Below are positions 51,233-60,058 of a stretch of 60,058 nucleotides of DNA, one piece after another. Position 1 is the first letter of the stretch, and the number at the start of each line of letters is the position of its first letter. The DNA is taken from NCBI GenBank assembly GCA_910584065.1, contig CAJTZN010000017.1, positions 3,642-63,699 of the forward strand, written 5' to 3'. Both the position numbers and the translations under genes were made by a program. Under the pieces are notes generated by a model. It was given only the letters and a program-made list of their open reading frames with translations. It was not told where the DNA came from and made no database searches. The stretch comes from an uncultured Eubacterium sp. Its GTDB lineage: Bacteria; Bacillota; Clostridia; Lachnospirales; Lachnospiraceae.

Positions 51233-52681
51233 CTATATGCAGGTAACAAACGAATAAACAATAAAACAAAGAACCGGCAGGGAGCGCAGCCACATGACTC
51301 CCCTTTCAAATTTCGCTTCCCTTATATCATACGAATACGCTTTCCTTCTTCGGTAAACATCCATCGCCACCGCGGCAGCCATGGCAATCGCCGCCGCTGA
51401 AAGCACCGAAATATAAAAATCAACCGGAATCGAGCTCAATTTGTCCGTCAGCACCGGCCGGATGGTTCCAAACTCACCGCCGTCACTGAAAAGATCAAAC
51501 ACCTGGGACAAAATCCCGCCATTGATCAGGTCATTGTCATAATTAAACAGCCACCCTAACGAATTGACAAGCAGGAAAAATATCATGAACACGCACTCAA
51601 TGGCGCACTGTAACTTGATCCGGTAGCTGTAACCTAAAACCATCACGGCAAACGGGATCATAAATACAAGCCAGTTCGGATGCCACTGGACAAAGACGAC
51701 AAACGCGCACCACGACGCAAAGGGGAGCGCAAACATAAGATGATAGTCAAATTTCCGAACGCTATAGGCAATAACGCAGATGATCACAAACGAAATCACA
51801 AAAAAACCAGCGTTTGCCGTATAGACATTACGACTGGTCACAAATCCCGAAGAGAAAAAACGCTCTGAAAAATTATAAAGTTCCCCCATATATTCCTGAA
51901 CCCGGGCATACCCCGAATCAAAATGATAGACAACATTCTGGAACAAAAGTCCCGCCAACGTTAAAAGCACATCCCGGAAAATGTAGAGGATCCGTTTCTC
52001 TTTCAATAAAAAAACAGGAATAATGGCGATCAGCGCAAATGGCTTATAAAAGACAGCCAGCGCATAAAACAGAAGCTCGTACCGCTTCATCCCTTTGAGG
52101 GAGGCGCGTATCCCCAGCATTAGAAAAAGCAGCGAAAAAATATCCATCTGCGAGATCATCAGACAGCTGTACCACAAAATCGGCGAGGAGAGAAAAGCAA
52201 ATCTCATCCATCGGCTCCTCCCCTCATCCATCGAAACGAGGGAACAAATATCGCCGATCAGTTTTGTCATGTAGAGCGTGATCGCCACAAATACCGCTTT
52301 CACAATGACCTCATAGAGGACAAACGGCACCGTGATCTTTGCTATTTTTTCAATCACGTACAGAGGCAGGCATACGATTCCAAGTGTCGCATAGTTAATG
52401 ATCGAATAATTTGCTCCGGCACTTAACGAATTTTCCCAGACGCTGTCATAATACCCAGATAATGCCTGCGCATTGACGACACTGTAAAATTTGTGCACCT
52501 TGCCATTAAAAATACATGAGTCAAACGTCAGCGACTGCATCACCGTCAGCTTAAAATCTTTTAAAAAACAAAAGAAACAAGAGATCAACAACACGATCGC
52601 CAGGGCAGCGATCATATCGTATTTAGACGGGCCGCCGCTCCCCTCATTCCACTGACCGAACTTCCTCTTTATCCGTTCCAT
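51233..52681 (-). CDS. Polytopic membrane protein, GT-C-type glycosyltransferase-like
   Basis: 482 residues with about ten membrane helices: first at about 18-38, then a long external loop (DSCIFNGKVHKFYSVVNAQALSG), and further helices to the C-terminal end. Helix and loop pattern resemble polyprenol-dependent mannosyl/glucosyltransferases (GT87/GT39 type). GGAGG precedes the ATG at 52681. It could be one of the transferases using the flipped lipid-linked sugars. Specific family uncertain. Confidence 0.65.
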   Translation of the reverse strand: MERIKRKFGQWNEGSGGPSKYDMIAALAIVLLISCFFCFLKDFKLTVMQSLTFDSCIFNGKVHKFYSVVNAQALSGYYDSVWENSLSAGANYSIINYATLGIVCLPLYVIEKIAKITVPFVLYEVIVKAVFVAITLYMTKLIGDICSLVSMDEGRSRWMRFAFLSSPILWYSCLMISQMDIFSLLFLMLGIRASLKGMKRYELLFYALAVFYKPFALIAIIPVFLLKEKRILYIFRDVLLTLAGLLFQNVVYHFDSGYARVQEYMGELYNFSERFFSSGFVTSRNVYTANAGFFVISFVIICVIAYSVRKFDYHLMFALPFASWCAFVVFVQWHPNWLVFMIPFAVMVLGYSYRIKLQCAIECVFMIFFLLVNSLGWLFNYDNDLINGGILSQVFDLFSDGGEFGTIRPVLTDKLSSIPVDFYISVLSAAAIAMAAAVAMDVYRRRKAYSYDIREAKFERGVMWLRSLPVLCFIVYSFVTCI

Positions 52682-52707
52682 ATAGCCTCCTTCTCTCAAT
52701 CACCTGT

Positions 52708-54858
52708 TCACTCCATATAACTTATCGTAATCTTCTTTACATAGATGCCGCAATGAAGAATCTCATCTTTCGGTTTCACTTTAAAGGTGCTGTTTGTATC
52801 AAAAAACAGCCAGTTGATATATTTTGATTTCCGGTTTGAAATCGTCTCTTTCAGTTTCGCGTCAAATTCAAACGTCCCGGATTGTTTGTTGTCGATATAA
52901 CCTTTCTCCTTTCCGTTGAACGTGACTTTGGTCTTTCCCTTTTTTCGTCCCTTTTCATACTCGATCATGATATGGGCTTTTTTCGCTCCGCCTGAAAGAA
53001 CCCTGACAACGCTCTGGCCGGATGTCCACATGCCGTCATCCCCGTACTCCGGTTCGTTCCACCCTTTATGCGCCTGTTTACGCCCGAGGCCGTCATAGGA
53101 AAACTCCAGCTCGACCAATGGACTTTCTTCGCTCACATACACATCCTGATATTTTTTCACACCGGTCAGCTCCCTTTTACAGGCGACGATCTTATTGTCG
53201 ATTTCATATATATTACACCGGTCTTTATACAAATGGGCATTCTGATAATCCAGAATATACAACGTATCCTCGTCAAGCTGATTCGATTCGAAAATCTCTT
53301 TCAGACGTTTTTTCTCCTGCTTTACTAACTTGTTTGTGAGGAAACGTGACATATAAAAGTAATTGACATCCACACCGACATTGGATGCCTTCGTCCCGAT
53401 CTGCATCATCTGATACAGGCCATACCCGTTCACCGGGAAATATACAACATGCTTAAAATCTCCCAGCTGCGTCTCCCAAAAGCTTTCAGCCGCCAGCGTA
53501 TCGTCTTCTTCCGCCTCCGACGTATACTGATTATGAATGTTCTTTAGCGGCTTGGCCAGATCTGCCATCTGCAGGCATACGCACAATAGTACGATTACCA
53601 GGGAAACCTTTTTATTGCGCACCAGTTTCGTGATCAGGTATAACGCCAAAATCATCACTAGATACATGATCACCCACATAAACCGCCCGGACGAGCGGAC
53701 GATCGCCAACAGATCATACCATTTCGTCGGCAGATACACCTGTAAAATAATCCTTTTCCCCCAATATACAGACGTCGTGATCGCCAGTCCCCCAAATACG
53801 GAAACTACGATAAAAAGAGAAAACAATCCATAAAAATGCCGTTTGATAAATTCTTTGATCTTCGCTTTCAGCATTTTCTTACGTCCGAACCGGACCGCCT
53901 CGCGGATCAAAAATCCGGCGCCGATCAGGCACAGGACGATCATTCCCAGACCGAGATAGGAAAATCCCTCGTATTGACCGCTGTACATTCCCATTTCGTT
54001 AAAAAAGGTCGAATATTTGTACGGATTCACGAGCGTATTGAGGTTTGCGGAATAGATGCCGAACCCGTTGCTTCCCGACGCCAGCACATCCGTAAGCCCG
54101 CCTATCACAAAAAACACGAGAAAAGAACTGACGCCAAAACTTCCAAATACGATCAGCGTACGTTTCCAGTCTTTTTCCTTCAGCAGACAATGCAGAAGAT
54201 AGCCGCACATAATGCCGCCCACACAAAATATAATATACATCTGGATCAGCACACATAAGACTCCCAGTATGCTAAACGCCAGCGCCGCCTTCCAATACGG
54301 CTGAAACTTATCTTTATAAATCCATATCCCCAACGCGCCTAAAATCAGGAAATGAGCCGCGAGGGACGTATGTCTCGAGTTTTCCGTCAGCAATCCAAAC
54401 AGACGCTGAAGCACCGGAGTGGATAAAATGAAAAAGATACTTCCCAATGCGCAATACACCTTGTTTTTATTAAACCGGGCAATAATGACAGAAGCCATAC
54501 CGCCGTTTAAAACATAGCACATAAGGCCAAACAGACCAAAATACTGAAATGTCTGAGGCAGAATCGGAGAGAATATTTTGAAAAAGATGGCAAAAAGCGG
54601 AATCGAATCCGTATACAATACACTTACATAATAAGGATGCGTCAGTCCATTATGGCATCCGATGGGGAACGTCCACGGCGCATTTCTGAAAAATTTCCAT
54701 CCCACGTAATGCTGCTGTAAATCCTTGCCGGTAAGAAGCCATTCATCGTACGTAACGTCAAGCACCCGAAAACCATATATGCAAACAAACAGAACAAGCC
54801 CAATGACTGCCCCGATTGCAAAATAGTTCATAGAAAAATTCCTTTTTGTAATCTTCAT
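52708..54858 (-). CDS. DUF6311-like polytopic membrane protein
   Basis: 716 residues. About eleven helices occupy the first 440 residues, with the early external motif GKDLQQHYVGWKFFRNAPWTFPIG that I associate with DUF6311. Then follow a globular extracytoplasmic region and a C-terminal beta domain. The plan parallels YfhO, so a role as outward-facing glycan transferase is likely but unproven. It is co-directional with its neighbours. Confidence 0.7.
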   Translation of the reverse strand: MKITKRNFSMNYFAIGAVIGLVLFVCIYGFRVLDVTYDEWLLTGKDLQQHYVGWKFFRNAPWTFPIGCHNGLTHPYYVSVLYTDSIPLFAIFFKIFSPILPQTFQYFGLFGLMCYVLNGGMASVIIARFNKNKVYCALGSIFFILSTPVLQRLFGLLTENSRHTSLAAHFLILGALGIWIYKDKFQPYWKAALAFSILGVLCVLIQMYIIFCVGGIMCGYLLHCLLKEKDWKRTLIVFGSFGVSSFLVFFVIGGLTDVLASGSNGFGIYSANLNTLVNPYKYSTFFNEMGMYSGQYEGFSYLGLGMIVLCLIGAGFLIREAVRFGRKKMLKAKIKEFIKRHFYGLFSLFIVVSVFGGLAITTSVYWGKRIILQVYLPTKWYDLLAIVRSSGRFMWVIMYLVMILALYLITKLVRNKKVSLVIVLLCVCLQMADLAKPLKNIHNQYTSEAEEDDTLAAESFWETQLGDFKHVVYFPVNGYGLYQMMQIGTKASNVGVDVNYFYMSRFLTNKLVKQEKKRLKEIFESNQLDEDTLYILDYQNAHLYKDRCNIYEIDNKIVACKRELTGVKKYQDVYVSEESPLVELEFSYDGLGRKQAHKGWNEPEYGDDGMWTSGQSVVRVLSGGAKKAHIMIEYEKGRKKGKTKVTFNGKEKGYIDNKQSGTFEFDAKLKETISNRKSKYINWLFFDTNSTFKVKPKDEILHCGIYVKKITISYME

Positions 54859-54978
54859 CGTTCCCTCTCTTTCTGACCCATCTCAAACTCTCTTACTTTC
54901 AAAAACATAGCATACCATAAAACGCAGCGCTTGTCCATACATTGGTTTCCATTTGCTGGCATCTCATATGCTTCGGCA

Positions 54979-57747
54979 TCACATTTGCCCGCGCCCACGG
55001 CGCGTCTGCCTGCGGCGCCTCCTGCTTATCTGCCATGACACGATCCCGGAGACAGCCAGAGCCGCAACGGTTATCAAAGTAACGCCAAATCCTATATAAT
55101 AAGCAGGGTCCTCATATTCAAAGACAATCGTATGCTCGCCCATGGGAATACTCGTTCCCATGATCAGTCCATTTACCATATCCACTTCCTGCTTTTTCCC
55201 ATCGACCTTCACTGACCAGTTCGGCGAATAATTTTGAGAAAAACATAAATATGTATCCTCATCTGATCTCACCCTGGCTTCTATTCGGTCTCCCTTACAT
55301 GAAACCAACTCCACATCGGATTCCACTTTGAAGAGTTTCCGGCTTTTCCGATCTACATATGCCGTTTTGCTGTCATGGTAGTTCGCAGGATCGGTGTATA
55401 TATCATCAAATTGCTTCATCTGCCGGATCCGTTTGGGAAAATATAAGAGATCTTTCGCATCCGGATTCTCATATATTTTCACTCCCTTTTCATCCGTTCC
55501 CCAATACTGATATTTCTCAACCATCGGATACATGAAAACTTCACAGGTCTCCATACGGACCGCATCAATCTCCGTATCTGACTGAAACACGATTCTCATG
55601 CGAATATCTTCGGTCGCCAGTTCCGGCTGGCTTGTGTACAAATACGCCTCGTATTCATTTTTTCCCTCTTCCAGCACAAAATCCACCTGCTGGGATGTCC
55701 GGTCATACGCCGGCCCCCCGTACAAATCTACTGACAAACTGGTCAGATGCTGGTTATCCTGCTCGTTGATACGGAATTTCACCTGATAGCAGGCATTTCC
55801 CACAAGTCCGGCCGCCAGATCCCTGACTTCCTGTCCGCCCCCATTCATCCCGCGCTCTATCACCGTGTTCTCCAGCGCTGCCACGGTACTGACGCCAGCC
55901 TTCGGATCGCAGATCCGTCCGCCGGTCTCTTCAATCAATCCACAGGAATCAATGAGGTAGCGGACTCCTATCATCGATAAAAAATCCTGTTTAAATGTGA
56001 TAACCTTGCGGGCATTGATAGCTCCCGACAGCAATCCCGAAGAATTAAACGGTACCTCCGAACCACTCACCGTTTCCAGATACCTTACAAGACAGGGATT
56101 GTTATACGTGACATACGCATTAATGGACGGAATCCCTTTCACCTGGCTCTTGTTTTGAGAAACCATACTTTTATGGGACACATCCAGTTCGTCCAGCACA
56201 TCCCAGACCTTATTTGTTCCCAGCGTCTCTTTTAATTTCTGTTCCGTTTCACTCAGCTGAAACTCATCCAGGCTGGATGTTTCAGAATGCAGGCTGTACG
56301 GAAGCGTCTCTGCAAGCGTGATCAGAAGTACGAGCGCACACGCGGTATACCTCTTCCACTTGATCGTAAAAACATGCTCCATCATTTTTTTCCTGCCCAA
56401 AAGCCACACAACAAAAGTGATCAGCGCGATATAAAACAGCGGTAAAAATAGCCTGTCCTGAAATTTTGTAAAATATTCCTGTTTCTGTTCCTCCGCAACA
56501 CAAAAAAAAGCGAAAAAAACAGCGAGCGATACGACGACTCCGATTCCTGCACATAATCGCAAGGAAAATTTCTTTAACCGCACGATCTGTCTGGCAAAAG
56601 AATCTTTCCTGAACAAATCCTCCAGACTCTGCGCCGCAAGTGAAAACATAAAAAAGTAAAAAACATACAACATCCTTGCCGCGCAACGAAACCCTCCCAG
56701 CAAAGGAATGTGATACACGATCGAGCCGATAAACGGAATATGTCCAAGCGCCGCATACAAGAAAGCAATGACCGCGCATACCATTTCCAGACGGACATTT
56801 TTACTTTTCCCCTTTTTCGTCACCAAAACCACCACAAGCAGCAGCACGAAAATCCCGAGATATAACTCGATATCGTGTTCGGAAGAGTACGTCGTCCCGA
56901 GCGGCATATCATACTCTCCAAAAAACTGCGGAATGATCATCTGAATCAGCTTGACCGGATGAACCGACCAGGCGGTAAACACGCCATAAGCAGTCTCCGA
57001 GGAACCGTATTCTGCATATTCACGAAGGGTACTCAGCGTCGGAACGAAAACATACGCATATATCCCCACATAGACCGCACACCATATCAACGCCTTTTTT
57101 ATAATCTCAATCCAGGAAAACCCCCGATAGCGGCACGAAAACAAGATGTAAATAAAAAGGATCAAACTCGCGTAAACGCTGTATTGGATCATCATTGTCG
57201 CCTGCAGTCCGGCCATTACCGCCCCCATACAAAGCCATCGCGTCTTTCCGGTATTGATAAACTTCTTCACAAAATACATCATGACCGGAAACAGGCAGAT
57301 CACCGCCACCACAAACGGGTGATTTCTACGCAGTCCGTTTATCTGGATCGAGCATTCAAAAATCACGGCAAATACGGTTGAAACTGCACAAGAACATCCA
57401 TTTTCCTTTAGAAACAAATAAAAGAACAGCGCCCCTGTAAATAGAAACGCAAGATAGAACAGGTATATCGCCTGTTCAAAAGGCGCAATCAGAAATAATA
57501 AGTTGCTTATATTGATCAGATCGACTCCCGACTGGGGAATACCGTTTGATAAATACGGATTCCACTGGGAAAACCCACCATCCTCAATGCTTTCCGCCAA
57601 ATACTTTCTATTCGCAAAAGACTGTATCAGATCATCTGCTCCCGGCACCTGACCTTCTAAGTAATAGGGAAGGAAGATCAGCACCGGAATCACGATAAAC
57701 AATAGAGGAATCAATACTCGTATTTCTCTGTTCCATTTCCCGTTCAT
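54979..57747 (-). CDS. YfhO-family polytopic membrane protein, first gene of the glycopolymer cluster
   Basis: 922 residues. About twelve helices run through residue 470 (from VLIPLLFIVIPVLIFLPYYL), with the YfhO-like loop GADDLIQSFANRKYLAESIEDGG and SQWNPYLSNGIPQSG. A large C-terminal external domain follows (FSQNYSPNWSVKVDGKKQEV), then a final helix and an Arg-rich tail. Likely a GT-C-type sugar transferase to a surface polymer. It follows a consensus promoter (57814-57842) and is the first gene of the co-directional run to 28079. Confidence 0.85.
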   Translation of the reverse strand: MNGKWNREIRVLIPLLFIVIPVLIFLPYYLEGQVPGADDLIQSFANRKYLAESIEDGGFSQWNPYLSNGIPQSGVDLINISNLLFLIAPFEQAIYLFYLAFLFTGALFFYLFLKENGCSCAVSTVFAVIFECSIQINGLRRNHPFVVAVICLFPVMMYFVKKFINTGKTRWLCMGAVMAGLQATMMIQYSVYASLILFIYILFSCRYRGFSWIEIIKKALIWCAVYVGIYAYVFVPTLSTLREYAEYGSSETAYGVFTAWSVHPVKLIQMIIPQFFGEYDMPLGTTYSSEHDIELYLGIFVLLLVVVLVTKKGKSKNVRLEMVCAVIAFLYAALGHIPFIGSIVYHIPLLGGFRCAARMLYVFYFFMFSLAAQSLEDLFRKDSFARQIVRLKKFSLRLCAGIGVVVSLAVFFAFFCVAEEQKQEYFTKFQDRLFLPLFYIALITFVVWLLGRKKMMEHVFTIKWKRYTACALVLLITLAETLPYSLHSETSSLDEFQLSETEQKLKETLGTNKVWDVLDELDVSHKSMVSQNKSQVKGIPSINAYVTYNNPCLVRYLETVSGSEVPFNSSGLLSGAINARKVITFKQDFLSMIGVRYLIDSCGLIEETGGRICDPKAGVSTVAALENTVIERGMNGGGQEVRDLAAGLVGNACYQVKFRINEQDNQHLTSLSVDLYGGPAYDRTSQQVDFVLEEGKNEYEAYLYTSQPELATEDIRMRIVFQSDTEIDAVRMETCEVFMYPMVEKYQYWGTDEKGVKIYENPDAKDLLYFPKRIRQMKQFDDIYTDPANYHDSKTAYVDRKSRKLFKVESDVELVSCKGDRIEARVRSDEDTYLCFSQNYSPNWSVKVDGKKQEVDMVNGLIMGTSIPMGEHTIVFEYEDPAYYIGFGVTLITVAALAVSGIVSWQISRRRRRQTRRGRGQM

Positions 57748-57813
57748 ATATTATTTCCTCTTTTCTTCTAATTTATATGTAAAAGTTCCCTTTCTTCAAA
57801 CCGCATATTCATC

Positions 57814-57842
57814 AGTATAATTTACAACGTTGATTCTGTCAA
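57814..57842 (-). promoter_or_regulatory. Promoter at the head of the glycopolymer cluster
   Basis: Minus-strand TTGACA (57837-57842), 17-bp spacer, TATACT (57814-57819), about 65 bp before the first ATG. Confidence 0.75.
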
Positions 57843-57898
57843 CCGTTTTTGCTAAATTTGCCGGATTCATGATACCGAATGCCGTCGTATGCCTATCC

Positions 57899-58000
57899 TC
57901 ATTTGTCTTGCGCCGGAATCAAGAGAATGAAGCAGCTCCGAGTACTCGGGAACATCGCTTCCGTGTAGTTTCTGATTTCACGGTTAATTTTTACTTCCAT
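57899..58000 (-). pseudogene. PrgI-like conjugation protein, N-terminal remnant
   Basis: The frame begins MEVKINREIRNYTEAMF, which is the characteristic start of PrgI-family membrane proteins of Firmicutes conjugative elements. It then turns into unrelated sequence and stops after 33 codons. The hydrophobic helices expected next are absent, and no other conjugation gene is nearby. It is a relic of an integrative element. Recognition is from memory of the family N-terminus. Confidence 0.6.
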
Positions 58001-58019
58001 TTAAAAGCTTTCTCGCTGC

Positions 58020-58226
58020 TCAAGGCACACGCGTTGAGTGGAACGCTTGCAAGAACGCATCAGCGCTGGAGTAAGTTTCGCCATTCCATATAATGCTGGT
58101 CAGTTTACTGCACCCATTAAATGCCCGATAGCCAATACTGGTTAAGCTGTCCGGTAGCGTAATGCTGGTCATTCCAGAGCATCTACTAAATGCCTGATTT
58201 CCGATACTGGTCACACTATCCTTTCT
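58020..58226 (-). pseudogene. BspA-type leucine-rich-repeat protein, C-terminal remnant
   Basis: About 68 codons with two clear LRR_5/BspA repeats (SVTSIGNQAFSRCSGMTSI, LPDSLTSIGYRAFNGCSKLTSI) and a normal-looking end. An in-frame stop lies three codons before the first recognisable repeat, and no start or signal peptide is present. It is the 3' end of a lost surface-protein gene. Confidence 0.75.
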
Positions 58227-58271
58227 TGGTTATTGTATGCAGCTGCACATGTTGTATTCACTTGTAGGCAA

Positions 58272-58329
58272 CTGTTGGCACTTGCTGTCAATTGACAGCG
58301 GATTGCGGACAAGTAAATCATGCCAACAG
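58272..58329. other. Nested palindrome / cruciform-like element
   Basis: CTGTTGGCA (58272-58280) pairs with TGCCAACAG (58321-58329), ACTTG (58280-58284) pairs with CAAGT (58310-58314), and the centre holds a perfect 16-bp palindrome GCTGTCAATTGACAGC (58284-58299). It lies in the 170-bp non-coding gap between the LRR remnant and the insertion sequence. Nothing else was recognised in that gap. Confidence 0.7.
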
Positions 58330-58394
58330 CCTCCTTCATAGGTACTAACTAAAGGATAAACTAAAATTATGAATAAGTCAATCGTTATTAAATA

Positions 58395-59963
58395 CTTGAG
58401 TTTCCGCAAAAATTCCCATAACCATGTCCTTTTTCCCAAAACTTATCCACAGATTCAAAAAAATTGCGAAAATATAAGGAATCTTCTTTCATTTTATAGT
58501 AAAATAAAGCTATCAAACAAAAATCTTACTAAACAAAAATAAAAGGAGATTCCCTATGGCTTATTTTACATCAAATACTTACCAAATGAAACGAAAAATT
58601 TTAACTTTTTCAAATAAAATTTCAAAGTGCCTTTCAAAACCGGAAAAGAAATTCACTGCTGACATTACCTACGGTATGCTGGCTTCTGGAAGCTGCCTGC
58701 TGACTGATGTCGTTGATCAGCTTCACGAACCCTCCCAAAAAATCAATGTCGTTGACCGCTTATCACGGCATCTCGAAAAAGGTACCCCGGCATCCGCGGC
58801 TGCTTCTTATCTTCAGCAGGTAAAAAAATGGGTGCCTGCCGACCCCGTGGTCCATATTGATGACAGTGATGTGGAAAAACCGGATGCTTACAAATTTGAA
58901 GCACTTGGCATTGTCAGGGACGGCTCTGAAAGCACATCCACTAAAAATGTGTACAAAAAGGGGTATCATGTTACGGAAGCCTGTGTCCTTACTGCCAGCG
59001 ATCACCCGGTCAGCATATTTTCAAGAATACATTCATCCTCTGAAAAGGATTATAAATCGGCAAATTCCATTACCTTTGACGCAATCGACCAGGGCGCTGC
59101 CATCTTCGGGAAAGCAACCTTTTGTATGGACCGCGGTTATGATGATAACAAGATGTTCCTGAAGCTTGACGGACTGGAGCAGGATTATGTCATCCGTCTT
59201 ACCTCTAAAAGAAAACTTCTATACCACAACAAATGGACTCCTGCCACAGAACTGCGCGACCGCAGGAAAGGCAAGATCAAGACCAGTGTTTTCTACAAAG
59301 GAAAAGACCATGAAGCCTATTTGTCACATGTCAGGGTGCAGATCACCGCATCCAGGAAGGATATTTACCTGGTTCTTGTTTATGGCATTACGGAACATCC
59401 AATGATGCTTGCCACCAATAAGGAAATCAGGTCAAAGGAAGATGTGATCCGGGTGGCCCGCATATATTTTTCCAGATGGAGGATTGAGGAATATTTCCGC
59501 TGCAAAAAGCAGGTGTTCCAGTTTGAAAACTTCCGCGTACGGAAACTTCACGCAATCAATGCACTTAATTTTTATATTACGGTGTGCATGGCTTTTCTGG
59601 CAATGGTATCCATGGATTCCGAATCGAATGCACTCAAGGCAGCAATCATAAAAACGGCGAACCCTGTGAAAAAAAAGGTTTTCTTCTGTTACTACCGGCT
59701 GGCCAAAGGCATCCCCGGTATACTCTCATATGCAAGGGAGGGCATCCGGCTCTGGTTCCGGACGAAACGTCCCAAATATAGACAGCTTTGTCTTAAGATG
59801 AATATCTGACAGGAAAAATTTATATCTGCTCTCCATCCGTTTCCCCGGATGTTTTTGTGATGCCTGAAATACATTTACAATCCCCGAAAATATGCCGGCA
59901 GAAATTTTTCTATTTCGTTTCTATTTCTGTGCTGTTGTTTATTACATTTTGCGGAAACTCAAG
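58395..59963 (+). mobile_element. Complete IS4-family insertion sequence with 17-bp terminal inverted repeats
   Basis: Perfect inverted repeats CTTGAGTTTCCGCAAAA at 58395-58411 and its complement at 59947-59963 bound a single transposase gene, 1569 bp in all. No matching target-site duplication is visible directly outside the repeats, so the ends may extend a little or the flanks may have recombined. Confidence 0.85.
58556..59809 (+). CDS. IS4-family DDE transposase
   Basis: 417 residues, apparently intact. First Asp in VHIDDSDVEK (about 100), second in FCMDRGYDDN (about 190), and the Glu in the IS4-type signature YFSRWRIEEYFRCKKQVFQFENFRVRK (about 302-328). AAAAGGAG precedes the ATG. It moves the insertion sequence by cut and paste. 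Confidence 0.92.
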   Translation: MAYFTSNTYQMKRKILTFSNKISKCLSKPEKKFTADITYGMLASGSCLLTDVVDQLHEPSQKINVVDRLSRHLEKGTPASAAASYLQQVKKWVPADPVVHIDDSDVEKPDAYKFEALGIVRDGSESTSTKNVYKKGYHVTEACVLTASDHPVSIFSRIHSSSEKDYKSANSITFDAIDQGAAIFGKATFCMDRGYDDNKMFLKLDGLEQDYVIRLTSKRKLLYHNKWTPATELRDRRKGKIKTSVFYKGKDHEAYLSHVRVQITASRKDIYLVLVYGITEHPMMLATNKEIRSKEDVIRVARIYFSRWRIEEYFRCKKQVFQFENFRVRKLHAINALNFYITVCMAFLAMVSMDSESNALKAAIIKTANPVKKKVFFCYYRLAKGIPGILSYAREGIRLWFRTKRPKYRQLCLKMNI

Positions 59964-60058
59964 GGGGAGTTGTAAAGAAATCTTTTATAGCATTCTTCAG
60001 CAGAACGTGCTATAATTCTCTTAGTCAGATTAGAACGAGTAGGGATAGTCTGCGGTTG
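59964..60058. other. Window end, no gene recognised
   Basis: 95 bp after the insertion sequence. A TATAAT at 60011-60016 has no good -35 box at the usual distance. No ORF, repeat or RNA gene is recognised. Confidence 0.4.

Noticed and set aside
57830..58093. Plus-strand 87-codon ORF
   Set aside because: Opposite strand of the promoter, PrgI remnant and LRR remnant; composition shows no protein-like pattern.
58230..58439. Minus-strand 69-codon ORF across the left end of the insertion sequence
   Set aside because: It spans the terminal inverted repeat and the palindromic region; no ribosome binding site and no recognisable similarity. Chance ORF.
60011..60016. TATAAT near the window end as a promoter
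   Set aside because: No acceptable -35 element 16-18 bp upstream and no downstream gene in view.

Overview
The window looks like chromosome of a Gram-positive, spore-forming clostridium, most likely a Lachnospiraceae-type gut or rumen bacterium. The signs are CotF-type spore coat genes, a class B sortase, TarI/TarJ-TagF teichoic-acid enzymes, a GH10 xylanase and a GH31 glycosidase, double-receiver hybrid kinases, and strong AGGAGG ribosome binding sites. This placement is inferred from gene content; no rRNA gene is present. No tRNA, rRNA or CRISPR array was seen.

Layout. (1) 1-2200, minus strand: a four-subunit 2-oxoacid:ferredoxin oxidoreductase operon (gamma-delta-alpha-beta). A 104-bp tandem duplication at the alpha/beta junction creates a 32-codon chimeric ORF. 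(2) 2302-6172: an SGNH hydrolase, a two-gene coat operon, a MotA-like protein without membrane helices, and an MscS channel. (3) 6178-7028: two tandem copies of what looks like a type I toxin-antitoxin locus. Each has a 34-residue hydrophobic peptide, a convergent antisense RNA promoter, a shared two-way terminator and a hairpin over the toxin ribosome binding site. (4) 7097-16007, minus strand: a cis-prenyltransferase-like protein, a hotdog thioesterase, two giant secreted leucine-rich-repeat paralogues with near-identical 3' ends, two GNAT acetyltransferases, a LytTR regulator and a class B sortase. (5) 16227-28028: xylanase, GH31 glycosidase, a chemoreceptor and two hybrid histidine kinases, the second apparently missing its first membrane helix.

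(6) 28079-57747, all minus strand and probably read from a promoter at 57814-57842: about 30 kb of cell-surface glycopolymer genes. They encode GDP-mannose/GDP-rhamnose supply (manA, manC, gmd, rmd, a phosphoglucomutase), CDP-ribitol supply (tarI, tarJ), CDP-dideoxyhexose enzymes (rfbG, rfbH), TagF-type polymerases fused to other domains, and polyprenol-phosphate glycosyltransferases with a GtrA-like partner. YfhO-, DUF6311- and GT-C-like membrane proteins complete the set. The simplest reading is a (ribitol/glycerol)phosphate teichoic acid decorated on the outside of the membrane by GtrB/GtrA/YfhO-type three-component systems. One of the membrane genes is split at a G7 tract, which could be a phase-variation switch.

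(7) 57899-60058: a scar region with a PrgI-like conjugation-gene remnant, a BspA-type LRR remnant, a palindromic element and a complete IS4-family insertion sequence.
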